Origin: CANMUM01 sp965263365
GTDB lineage: Bacteria; Pseudomonadota; Alphaproteobacteria; Rhodobacterales; Rhodobacteraceae
Direction of reading: 5' to 3'
Assembly (NCBI GenBank): GCA_965263365.1
Contig: OZ253672.1
Coordinates: forward strand, 1,860,001 to 1,924,000
DNA length: 64,000 nucleotides
Under the pieces are notes generated by a model that saw nothing but the letters and a program-made list of their open reading frames with translations, did not search any database and was not told the DNA's origin. Position numbers and translations under genes: made by a program. Below are positions 18,002 through 25,668 of the stretch, piece after piece. How positions within the stretch are numbered: the stretch's first letter is position 1; every line of letters begins with the position of its first letter.

Positions 18002-18697
18002 ATGAAATCCGATAATATACGCCTTGCGATTCCATCCAAGGGCCGCCTCAAGGCCGACACCACCAATTGGTTTGCACGAAGCGGGGTTGAAATCGTGCTA
18101 AGTGAAAGCGAACGCGAATATAAAGCTGACATTAAAGGCCTCAATAATATGGAGGTCATCTTGATGTCAGCAGGCGAAATTCCGACTGCACTGCGCGACG
18201 GCCAAATTGATCTCGGTGTGACCGGGCAAGATATGATCCAAGAGAAAATTGCTGACTGGAGCAACTTTGTGCGTGAATATAAGCAAATGGGTTTTGGGTT
18301 TGCGGATCTCGTCCTCGCAGTTCCAACAAGCTGGGTGGACGTTTTTGATCTCGACGACCTTGATGCCGTTTTTGCTGACATTCGAAAAAAACATGGGCAC
18401 CGTGCGCGTATAGCAACAAAATATCATCGCCTTGTCGGTACATATTTACGCGCCGCAGAAGTGACTAATTTCCAACTTGTTGACAGCCAAGGCGCAACCG
18501 AAGGGGTTGTGGCAAATGAAACCGCCGAAATGATCGCTGATATCACAAGTACAGGCGCAACCTTACATGCAAATCATCTTAAAATTATTGGCGAACCCAT
18601 CTTAAAGTCTCAAGCCTGTCTTTTTGGAGCGACTAAATTACCACAGGAGAAATCAGCGCCCCTATCAAATCTTATGACTATCTTAAACCAATCATAG
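18002..18697 (+). CDS. hisG: ATP phosphoribosyltransferase, short form
   Basis: HisG catalyses the first step of histidine synthesis, joining ATP and PRPP. At 231 residues it is the short form that lacks the C-terminal regulatory ACT-like domain and needs HisZ, whose gene lies 3 bases upstream. Conserved pieces include LAIPSKGRLK at the start, IPTALRDGQIDLGVTGQDM near residue 60, and the PRPP loop segment DSQGATEGVVANETAEMI near residue 162. The last 20 bases overlap the convergent DUF1489 gene. Confidence 0.94.
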   Translation: MKSDNIRLAIPSKGRLKADTTNWFARSGVEIVLSESEREYKADIKGLNNMEVILMSAGEIPTALRDGQIDLGVTGQDMIQEKIADWSNFVREYKQMGFGFADLVLAVPTSWVDVFDLDDLDAVFADIRKKHGHRARIATKYHRLVGTYLRAAEVTNFQLVDSQGATEGVVANETAEMIADITSTGATLHANHLKIIGEPILKSQACLFGATKLPQEKSAPLSNLMTILNQS

Positions 18698-19079
18698 ATA
18701 AAGCGACGGCAAGGCTATCTGGCAAATCTGAATCATCAATATTTCCGAGGTCCGGAGGGGCTTGTTCATCTGCTAAATAACGCCATCCTTGAAAAGGGCG
18801 TCGGGGTGTAGGTGCTACCAAAACCAACTCGCGATCATATATTATCTTGCAACGTCTGATACCGTCTTGGACAACCACTTCTTCAAAATCTATGATCGAT
18901 TGGCGCGCCCGAATTTCTCCACTCATAACCCAGTATAATGAACCCCCTGCTTTTAATTCGTCGGAACGTTTTGGCCACATCCGCGTTACATGAAATAATG
19001 GTGAGCTCTTAGAATCTTGATATGATTTCAGTGTTTGTGGATCTTTTGCACCCACACAGAGCTTGATCAGATGTACCAA
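18678..19079 (-). CDS. DUF1489 family protein
   Basis: A 133-residue soluble protein starting with TTG. The segment VHLIKLCVGAKDPQTLKSYQ, the central TRMWPKRSDEL, and the ending ELVLVAPTPRRPFQGWRYL are characteristic of DUF1489, a family of unknown function largely confined to alphaproteobacteria. It sits 3 bases downstream of ghrA and overlaps the tail of hisG by 20 bases on the opposite strand, so the two transcripts run into each other. It is the last gene of a leftward rodA-ghrA-DUF1489 series. Confidence 0.82.
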   Translation of the reverse strand: MVHLIKLCVGAKDPQTLKSYQDSKSSPLFHVTRMWPKRSDELKAGGSLYWVMSGEIRARQSIIDFEEVVVQDGIRRCKIIYDRELVLVAPTPRRPFQGWRYLADEQAPPDLGNIDDSDLPDSLAVALSMIGLR

Positions 19080-19082
19080 ATT

Positions 19083-20003
19083 TCAATATCCATTCGCTCG
19101 ATCAACGAGGTAAAGCAATGGCTCACCTGCTTTTAATCTCAGTAGATTTTTCAAGATTGTTTCACAAGCTGTCTCGACTCTGGATTTCGCTGCGATATGC
19201 GGCGTTACAAGTACCGCAGGATGTACCCAAAAGGGATGAGTCTCCGGTAAAGGTTCAGACTTAAAAACGTCTAAAACGGCTCCGCGTATCTCTCCATTAT
19301 TGAGCGCTTCCAATAGCGCATCTTCGTCAACGAGCGCTCCCCGCCCCGCGTTGATGAGCATGGCATCACCTTTCATAATCTTTAAAGTCTCCGCATTAAT
19401 AATATCTTCCGTTTTGGGTGTATGCGGTAGTAAGGTCACGACATAATCTGCAAGGGCGAGAACATGTGCTAATCCTTGCTCTCCGTTGTAGTGATTACCC
19501 TCTCCATTCGCTTTGCGCGACCAGCTCATAATCTGAAAACCAAGTGCACCAAGAGCACTCGCTACAGACTGACCCAAAACTCCGTAACCAATCATTGCGA
19601 CTTTTTTATGGCACGCTAAGGGCAGCCATTGTGTGTCGTCCCAGTTACGAGCTGTCTCAAACTTAGGGCGCTGAATATGGTCTGCGAGAATATGCCCACA
19701 AATATACTCACGCATTCCTTCTGCAAGTCCCGCATCAACCATTCGACATAAAGGTGCATTAAGCGTACCATTGCCAACAATTTTATCAACACCAGCCCAA
19801 ATTGATTGAACCAATTTAAGATTGTCAAAGCCGCTAAAATCTTGGACGGGGCCGCTTGGTTGATAAATAATGACATCAACACTTTTAGGATCAGTGAGCT
19901 CAGTCACCAATTCCACTTCTAAATTCGCACCAGCACAAACGTGCGTAAGCTCACGATGATACGCATCTTTTTCGAAACAATCGAGTGCAACAAGTATTTT
20001 CAT
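19083..20003 (-). CDS. ghrA: glyoxylate/hydroxypyruvate reductase A-like dehydrogenase
   Basis: A 306-residue D-2-hydroxyacid dehydrogenase. The Rossmann loop MIGYGVLGQSVASALGALG is near residue 138, and the three catalytic residues are in place: Arg in NAGRGALVDEDALL, Glu in DVFKSEPLPETHPFW and His in TPHIAAKSR. The C-terminal YLVDRANGY ending fits GhrA, which reduces glyoxylate and hydroxypyruvate with NADPH. The start overlaps the rodA stop by 4 bases. Pairing with rodA has no obvious functional reason. Confidence 0.85.
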   Translation of the reverse strand: MKILVALDCFEKDAYHRELTHVCAGANLEVELVTELTDPKSVDVIIYQPSGPVQDFSGFDNLKLVQSIWAGVDKIVGNGTLNAPLCRMVDAGLAEGMREYICGHILADHIQRPKFETARNWDDTQWLPLACHKKVAMIGYGVLGQSVASALGALGFQIMSWSRKANGEGNHYNGEQGLAHVLALADYVVTLLPHTPKTEDIINAETLKIMKGDAMLINAGRGALVDEDALLEALNNGEIRGAVLDVFKSEPLPETHPFWVHPAVLVTPHIAAKSRVETACETILKNLLRLKAGEPLLYLVDRANGY

Positions 20004-21262
20004 GATTCAAACGCTTCCCCGCGTGGCCGATTGATGTGCGCATTTTGAGCATAACCCAAACCAATACAAAGCATTAGAATTGAAGATCCCCCATAAGAAA
20101 TAAAAGGCAACGGAACCCCCACAACTGGGATCAACCCCATTACCATCGATAGGTTAACCATATAAAATGAGAAAAATATGACCGCGACACCTCCCGTTAC
20201 GATAGCCCCATAAGTGCTTTTATTTCTTAGTGTCGAAAAGCCCAAAGCAAGTGAAATTAGACCAAAAAGCGTCAGCAAGAAAACTGTACCTGCATACCCA
20301 AAATACTCTGCGTAGGATGAGAATATAAAATCGGTTTCATTTTCTGGGATAAAGTCCAACCGGCTTTGAGAGCCTTGCATAAAACCCCGCCCCCACATCC
20401 CTCCGGACCCGAGAGTGATTTGCGATTGTTGGATATGATAGTCATCACCACGACTATCTGAAGTCGGATCAAAAAAAGTATTTATTCTCTGATACTGATA
20501 GTTTTTAATCAGACCAATTTTCGTCCAACCGTCAGGCCGTATCCCCTCACCGATCGATTGAGAAACTGGGTTTTCATACATCGCAATCAGAGCGGAAGGT
20601 AAATAGTCAAGCTCGTCAACACCTTTTTGATCAATGGCATAACTCACCAGGCCGAAACCTACACATAGCAAAGCCAAAGCCGTCGCAATGGTACCGAGTA
20701 AATAGTAGATCCAACTCACCCCAGCAATAAAAATCGTGATAAATCCGACCAGTACTAAGATTAACGTGGTTCCGAGATCCGGTTGTAAAAAACACAAACT
20801 CGCAGGGATTAAAATAAAAATAGATGACGCCACAACAGTTAAAATATTTGAACGCAGCCGCGATGGCACCAAATCAAATAGGTTCGCAATCGCTAATACA
20901 ATCGCAAGCTTCGCAAATTCCGACGCCTGCAACCTCAAAGGACCCACATCTAACCAACGCTGCGCACCATTAACTTCGACACCAATCAATAGTGTCGCAA
21001 CCAATAATGCGACGATAAAAATATAATAAGGTAACGACAGCCACCGAACAATTTTTTGAGGCAAAAAGGCAAGTGTAAGAAAAGCAAACAAACCAATCGC
21101 TAACCTTTGTGCCTGCGGCATAAGCCAACGACCTGCGTCTCCATCCGCAACACCATAAAGCATCAGCAAACCCACACCAATTAACGCGCAGATTAACATG
21201 AAAACGATCCAGTCAAAATATAGCAACTTAACCCATACGCTCGGAGGTTTACTCAGGTACAA
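20000..21262 (-). CDS. rodA: rod shape-determining protein RodA (SEDS glycosyltransferase)
   Basis: RodA polymerises glycan strands for sidewall peptidoglycan synthesis with PBP2. The 420-residue product has about ten hydrophobic segments and the SEDS signatures: NGAQRWLDVGPLRLQASEFAKL, ASEFAK near residue 115, and the C-terminal GVPLPFISYGGSSILM. It begins with TTG preceded by a GAGGAA site. No mrdA is next to it in this window; the upstream 312 bases are non-coding. Confidence 0.92.
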   Translation of the reverse strand: MYLSKPPSVWVKLLYFDWIVFMLICALIGVGLLMLYGVADGDAGRWLMPQAQRLAIGLFAFLTLAFLPQKIVRWLSLPYYIFIVALLVATLLIGVEVNGAQRWLDVGPLRLQASEFAKLAIVLAIANLFDLVPSRLRSNILTVVASSIFILIPASLCFLQPDLGTTLILVLVGFITIFIAGVSWIYYLLGTIATALALLCVGFGLVSYAIDQKGVDELDYLPSALIAMYENPVSQSIGEGIRPDGWTKIGLIKNYQYQRINTFFDPTSDSRGDDYHIQQSQITLGSGGMWGRGFMQGSQSRLDFIPENETDFIFSSYAEYFGYAGTVFLLTLFGLISLALGFSTLRNKSTYGAIVTGGVAVIFFSFYMVNLSMVMGLIPVVGVPLPFISYGGSSILMLCIGLGYAQNAHINRPRGEAFES

Positions 21263-21574
21263 TATTATTCCTCTTCGGTGTACTAAAGAACTAACTAAGA
21301 ATCTTTGATCTTATTTTAGTTTGATGATAGTGCCTAAGCAACACAATTAAATTTTTTGAGATCACAAATTTTTAAAAAACGATAAGCAAGACCGATAGCG
21401 ACAAAAATTGGGTGGTCAGTCTCCACTATAAAAATCGCGAACTGGCATCCATAAATGGACCAGTATATCAACTTTCCCGTAGCGCTTTTCCTACTATTTT
21501 ATTTTAATTCTATCCTCGTCAATTGATATCCGTTTTGATAAGAATGGCAAAAGTCTATTAACGGTGAAGTCTCA
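21263..21574. other. intergenic region between divergent rodA and ygfZ
   Basis: 312 AT-rich bases hold no gene I can support. The region must carry promoters for rodA (leftward) and ygfZ (rightward). I see no convincing long hairpin or repeat. Confidence 0.5.
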
Positions 21575-22297
21575 ATGCAATTAAATCGAAGAATTCTCAA
21601 GGTCTTTGGCATGGATCGGATTAAATTCTTAAATGACCTCCTTACTATTGAGATTCGTCAAGACATGAAAATCAGCTACGGAGCTCTCCTTTCTCCCCAA
21701 GGGAAAATAATCGCTGACATTTTTATTCATGACACACAGAATACGTGTCTTCTCGATTTACCGGCTGACCAATACGCACAAATCATGGCACGCTTAAACA
21801 TGTACAAACTACGCGCTCAAGTCGAAATTAGCGAAAGCGATATAGTTGTCGGTCAGTCTATGGCGGGCAAACTTGATCCAAGGTCATCGCAACTCGGCTC
21901 TCGCGTTTACGGCGATATAGGTGACATGACACATGACGAATACCTCAAACGCAGAATACAAAATAGAATCCCTGAGTTTGGAATCGATTTTGACTCTAAT
22001 GATGCCTATCCAGTTGAATGGCGGTTTAAAGCAATTAATGGCATTGATTTCACTAAAGGATGCTATGTTGGGCAAGAGATTGCAGCACGGATGCGACATA
22101 AAACGGAATTAAAAAAATCTATATTTCGGGTCAAAGTTACAGGTGATGTCCAACTTGGTGACGAAATATATTTTGAAAATAAGCCCGCTGGCAAACTGCT
22201 TTCTCACCGGGAAAATGAAGCGCTTGCGTTCTTACGCACGCGGTATACTTCAGAGGAGTTAAAAACAAGCTCGGCAGTCTTAAAGATTCAAGACTAA
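21575..22297 (+). CDS. ygfZ: YgfZ-type folate-binding protein (iron-sulfur enzyme maintenance)
   Basis: A 240-residue GcvT-fold protein with the YgfZ signature KGCYVGQEIAARMRHKT near residue 165, in which the Cys is conserved. YgfZ binds tetrahydrofolate and supports the activity of certain [4Fe-4S] enzymes such as MiaB. The product is shorter than E. coli YgfZ (about 325 residues), as is usual for the alphaproteobacterial type. Its last 18 bases overlap the convergent inositol monophosphatase gene. Confidence 0.85.
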   Translation: MQLNRRILKVFGMDRIKFLNDLLTIEIRQDMKISYGALLSPQGKIIADIFIHDTQNTCLLDLPADQYAQIMARLNMYKLRAQVEISESDIVVGQSMAGKLDPRSSQLGSRVYGDIGDMTHDEYLKRRIQNRIPEFGIDFDSNDAYPVEWRFKAINGIDFTKGCYVGQEIAARMRHKTELKKSIFRVKVTGDVQLGDEIYFENKPAGKLLSHRENEALAFLRTRYTSEELKTSSAVLKIQD

Positions 22298-23068
22298 CTT
22301 CAGTCGCTCAAAAATTTCTGTATTTGCCGCCAAAACATGCCCATGATCATATGGATTTTTCTCGCCGCCAAATCCTTCTGCATAGCCACCCGCTTCTCGA
22401 ACCAATAATTCTCCCGCAGCAATGTCCCACGAATTGAGGTCTTTTTCCCAAAAGCCATCAAAGCGACCCGCAGCCACATATGCAAGATCAAGTGCCGCCG
22501 CTCCATTTCGCCTTACACCTGCGCAAAGCGGTAAGACACGCGCAATTTGTCTCAATGAATATTCAACATTACCATGCCCATTGTAGGGAAGCCCTGTCGC
22601 AAAAAGCATTTCGGATAGATCATTGCGACCAGAAACACGCATCCGCCGATCATTCAACCAAGCACCGCCACCACGTTCCGCGCTAAATAATTCATTTTTA
22701 ACTGGATCAAGAATCACAGAGGCCACAATTTGCCCCTTATTCTCAAGCGCTATTGAAATCGCCCAATGAGGCAATCCATGTAAAAAATTAGTCGTGCCAT
22801 CAAGCGGATCTACAATCCAAGAGCGCGTAGGATCTGAGCCCTCAATTTTTTCGCTTTCTTCACCAATCCAGCCATAGTTAGGTCGACCATCCATGAGAAC
22901 TTCACGAATAATTTTTTCAGCATTTAAATCTGCTTTACTCACAAAATCACTCGCTGATTTTCGTGTGGTTTGAAGGTTTTCGACCTCCAAAAAATCATGT
23001 AACAAAGACTTAGCTGCAGCACGTGCTGCAGAAACCATTAGATGAACATTTGCGGATTGATCGGACAT
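22280..23068 (-). CDS. suhB: inositol monophosphatase family protein (SuhB-like)
   Basis: A 262-residue Mg-dependent phosphatase. The metal-binding sites are visible as GEESEKIEG (Glu), VDPLDGTTNFLHGLP near residue 86, and WDIAAGELLVREAGG near the C-terminus. These are the three hallmark blocks of the inositol monophosphatase family. SuhB homologues also act in rRNA antitermination, but whether this copy does so cannot be told from sequence. An upstream GGAG precedes the ATG. Two small Tat-signal genes lie directly upstream on the same strand with only 8 bases between. Confidence 0.82.
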   Translation of the reverse strand: MSDQSANVHLMVSAARAAAKSLLHDFLEVENLQTTRKSASDFVSKADLNAEKIIREVLMDGRPNYGWIGEESEKIEGSDPTRSWIVDPLDGTTNFLHGLPHWAISIALENKGQIVASVILDPVKNELFSAERGGGAWLNDRRMRVSGRNDLSEMLFATGLPYNGHGNVEYSLRQIARVLPLCAGVRRNGAAALDLAYVAAGRFDGFWEKDLNSWDIAAGELLVREAGGYAEGFGGEKNPYDHGHVLAANTEIFERLKLVLNL

Positions 23069-23076
23069 ATAAGCTC

Positions 23077-23571
23077 CTATTTAGGAGGCTCTATAGCTGT
23101 CTTTTCGGCAACTTCCAAGTCTAATTCATCCTCGTGAACTTCACGAAACGCATCATCCTTTTTTTCAACATCCTCAATTGCTCGGGCATCAACCCTCAAA
23201 GATGCGGATGATTGATCCATTAACTTTTTTTTCGCCAGCACACCGTAACGAATGTTTGAAGTTTTGAATTGCATCCAATTTGATTTGATAACTTGTACAA
23301 CTTGAGATGCGCTTCGAAATCCCCTCACCAATCCGCTGCGTGAAAGATCATCTAGAAGAGCATTTGCTTGGCGACTGTTCAGGCCAGTTATACTCATTAA
23401 TTCACTTAACGAAACCTGACCTTTGGTTCGAATAATCGCGAGAGCGTGACCCTTCAAATAGCCATTATAAGTCCCATAGGTAGTTGTTTCAGATCCCATT
23501 TTGGGAACAACAGGCACGCTTGGTAATATAGCACTCGAACCCAAAGCCGACAGGAATTCACGACGTTTCAT
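23077..23571 (-). CDS. putative Tat-exported small protein with winged-helix-like region (paralogue 2)
   Basis: A 164-residue protein beginning KRREFLSALGSSA, a twin-arginine-like signal (R-R-x-F-L), followed by a short segment and then SLSELMSITGLNSRQANALL and DDLSRSGLVRGF, which reads like a winged helix-turn-helix. The C-terminal third is acidic and probably disordered. It is a tandem paralogue of the gene upstream: both share the RR signal, a YNGYLKGHALAIIRTK/YNGFQYGLAVFHARTR region and the helical module. I do not recognise a named family. The start overlaps the upstream gene by 14 bases. Confidence 0.55.
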   Translation of the reverse strand: MKRREFLSALGSSAILPSVPVVPKMGSETTTYGTYNGYLKGHALAIIRTKGQVSLSELMSITGLNSRQANALLDDLSRSGLVRGFRSASQVVQVIKSNWMQFKTSNIRYGVLAKKKLMDQSSASLRVDARAIEDVEKKDDAFREVHEDELDLEVAEKTAIEPPK

Positions 23572-23995
23572 TGATCACTTCTTCTTCGTGAGAGTTACGT
23601 ACGCCTTGCTCACAGTCTTCGTTTTGAAGAATCTGATCTAAATACTCATCAAGAGCTTTATCTACATCGCCTAGCTGCAAAAGCTTAGGAGTTTGCGTAC
23701 CGTTAAAACGAGAAATTGCCTGTACCGCACCTGCGGCACTTGCCTTCACATGTCCCTCTCGAATCATTTTAGCAATCATAGCATCCGCCACAGACGCGTT
23801 CACTGACAGCTTATTCACGAGATCCGCCGCTGATAGGCTTGCGCGTGTACGGGCATGAAAAACAGCTAATCCATACTGAAAACCATTATATTTCGTAACG
23901 TTTGCAGACGCCGACGCTGCATATGAAGGCAGCGCTGAAAAGTTTGGTGCAATACCAAACATAGAGGCCATAGATAAAAAATTTCGTCGCTTCAT
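23558..23995 (-). CDS. putative Tat-exported small protein with winged-helix-like region (paralogue 1)
   Basis: A 145-residue protein from the ATG at 23993-23995; an in-frame TTG six bases upstream is possible. It begins MKRRNFLSMASMFG, again a twin-arginine-like signal, with a possible signal peptidase site after LPSYAASA. The middle has SLSAADLVNKLSVNASVADAM, similar in layout to the downstream paralogue. The C-terminus is acidic. Function is unknown; the pair together with the downstream phosphatase forms a leftward cluster. Confidence 0.55.
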   Translation of the reverse strand: MKRRNFLSMASMFGIAPNFSALPSYAASASANVTKYNGFQYGLAVFHARTRASLSAADLVNKLSVNASVADAMIAKMIREGHVKASAAGAVQAISRFNGTQTPKLLQLGDVDKALDEYLDQILQNEDCEQGVRNSHEEEVINETS

Positions 23996-24068
23996 GCTCA
24001 AAATATGGAAGGTTGAATATGAAATTTCAATATTTAGCTCGTTTATGTACCTCTATGAACTGTCGGTA

Positions 24069-24632
24069 CTAAGCCCGTTCTACATACTCAAATGTCTCCG
24101 TCGACACGATGATCGCCTCATCGACATTCACAAAGGGCGGAATCGAAATACGCACACCATTGTCAAGAATTGCTGGCTTAAATGACTTCGAAGCCGTTTG
24201 TCCTTTTATGGCTGGTTCAGTCTCAGCAACAATACATTTCACCTTGTCAGGCAAAGAGATTGTCAAAGCTTCTTCTTCATAGTATTCGATCACAGCCGTC
24301 ATCCCATCTTGCAAAAACGGACGCCGATCCCCTAATAATTCAGCATCAAGCTCAATTTGCTCGAAAGTTTCCGAATCCATAAACACAAGTCGTCCATCGT
24401 TTTCAAATAGAAACTGCTGATCCTTTTGCTCAAGACGAACCCGCTCAACCTTGTCCTCGGAACGAAAGCGCTCATTCAGTTTTGAACCTGAACGAAGATT
24501 CTTCATCTCCACTTGCGCGAAAGCGCCGCCTTTTCCTGGCTTAACATGATCGACCTTTACGACACCCCATAAGCCACCTTCATGCTCAAGCACATTCCCA
24601 GGTTTAATCTCATTTCCGTTTATTTTTGGCAT
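24069..24632 (-). CDS. efp: elongation factor P
   Basis: EF-P rescues ribosomes stalled at polyproline stretches. The 187-residue product has the usual three-domain length. The loop HVKPGKGGAFAQVEMKNLR near residue 29-47 carries the Lys that is post-translationally modified in many bacteria, and domain III ends with SIPPFVNVDEAIIVST and the EYVERA tail. It is monocistronic, and is the last chromosomal gene before the left end of the 19-kb mobile element, which lies 138 bases upstream of its start. Confidence 0.95.
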   Translation of the reverse strand: MPKINGNEIKPGNVLEHEGGLWGVVKVDHVKPGKGGAFAQVEMKNLRSGSKLNERFRSEDKVERVRLEQKDQQFLFENDGRLVFMDSETFEQIELDAELLGDRRPFLQDGMTAVIEYYEEEALTISLPDKVKCIVAETEPAIKGQTASKSFKPAILDNGVRISIPPFVNVDEAIIVSTETFEYVERA

Positions 24633-24762
24633 TCTATTACTCCCAATTCACACAAAATTGGTTTATTGCTAACTCTCAAATTGATCAAGGCTGTAATGAG
24701 CTAAGAGATATCGAAGGCTCAACTTTCGCCGCTCTGAATACCGATTAAACCTTTTACCCTAA

Positions 24763-24770
24763 GTAGAATA
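24763..24770. repeat. 8-bp target-site duplication, left copy
   Basis: The bases gtagaata directly precede the left inverted repeat. The same eight bases directly follow the right inverted repeat at 43987-43994. Eight bp is the duplication length known for IS66-family elements. Confidence 0.85.
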
Positions 24771-24796
24771 GTAAGCGTTGCAACTAACCCCCCTAG
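24771..24796 (+). repeat. left terminal inverted repeat of the IS66-type element
   Basis: Begins GTAAGC, the typical IS66 terminus. The first 15 bases match the right end exactly (read on the opposite strand), then CCCCCCTAG here faces CCCCCTAG there, one C shorter. A 9-bp perfect hairpin (ATATTGGCC/GGCCAATAT) follows at 24829-24849. Confidence 0.85.
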
Positions 24797-24944
24797 TTCG
24801 CTTTTGACTTTCGCATGCTAATGACTCTATATTGGCCACAGGCCAATATGAAATATCAAGGCTCTAGCCCGTCATTTTTAAAGTGATAAGGTCTAAGGAT
24901 GAAATAATAAAATCGTTTATCACGATATCGCCAAGAAAAACTTA

Positions 24945-25145
24945 TGGATTTTTTTCTCGGATTTGACGGCCCAAATTCTTGGCCTCAATCGGAAAAGGAT
25001 TAACCGCTACTACGGCAAATTTTGTGCAGCCATCGCAGTCAAACAAGAAGCTGACAAAACAGATTTCGCAGGGATTGCCGAATTGGATGAAAGCTATTTT
25101 GGTGCTGATCGTTTGCGTGGCCACAATGCGCCCAGAAAACACTGA
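24945..25145 (+). pseudogene. IS1595/ISXO2-type transposase remnant
   Basis: The frame reads FFSDLTAQILGLNRKRINRYY and later GIAELDESYFGADRLRGH, which correspond to the N-terminal helix-turn-helix area and the first DDE-domain strand of IS1595-family transposases. The frame then stops at 25145 after about 60 recognisable residues where an intact transposase would continue for about another 150. No terminal repeats of its own were found. It lies just inside the left end of the IS66-type element, so it is an older insertion that was carried along, now decayed. Confidence 0.65.
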
Positions 25146-25230
25146 CCTGCGTCCAACGGCACAATAACTCCGACATCCGTATCGATAGGTTGTCGGCGAT
25201 GAATGCAAATCGGATGGGTGTTTTGAAAAA

Positions 25231-25668
25231 TCAACACCTGTTTTGAAGGTGTTTTATAAGAGCTTTGTATCGCTCCTCAGTCAAGCGAGCCAAAACTTGG
25301 GGGGGATGAAAACCTTCAAATAAGGTTCTTAATACTTCAATTGGAACGGGTTCTATTTGACTAACATTTTCCAAATGAATTGCAAACGCTGCATTCGTAC
25401 CATAAAAATAATCTTGAAAGGTCTGCTTGCAAACGCCCATTTTTTCGGAAAATTGTAACCAGAGCTTTTCAGGATCATCTTGCACAATTGCAGATACAGT
25501 AGCAAGTCCAACAATCGACGCTACTGGCTTTGTCGAGTAAATCCATAAACGCGTTCCAATTTCAAGTGGCGGAATTTTTCGTCGTAATTCTACAGTTTTT
25601 GAGCCTTCCAAAATTGCGTTGGAATATGTTGGTTTAATCGAAATTATCGCTTGGTTTGCGCTATCCAT
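25231..25668 (-). CDS. ASCH-domain protein of the retron operon
   Basis: A 145-residue protein that is essentially a single PUA-like ASCH domain: IISIKPTYSNAILEGSKTVE near the start is the classic ASCH opening, then RLWIYSTKPVASIVGLATV. ASCH domains bind RNA or modified nucleotides, and some act as ribonucleases or in toxin-antitoxin settings. Its start, preceded by GGAG, overlaps the stop of the PIN-GNAT fusion by 8 bases, so it is the last gene of the leftward operon that begins with the retron reverse transcriptase. A role in sensing or binding RNA in that system is inference. Confidence 0.75.
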   Translation of the reverse strand: MDSANQAIISIKPTYSNAILEGSKTVELRRKIPPLEIGTRLWIYSTKPVASIVGLATVSAIVQDDPEKLWLQFSEKMGVCKQTFQDYFYGTNAAFAIHLENVSQIEPVPIEVLRTLFEGFHPPQVLARLTEERYKALIKHLQNRC

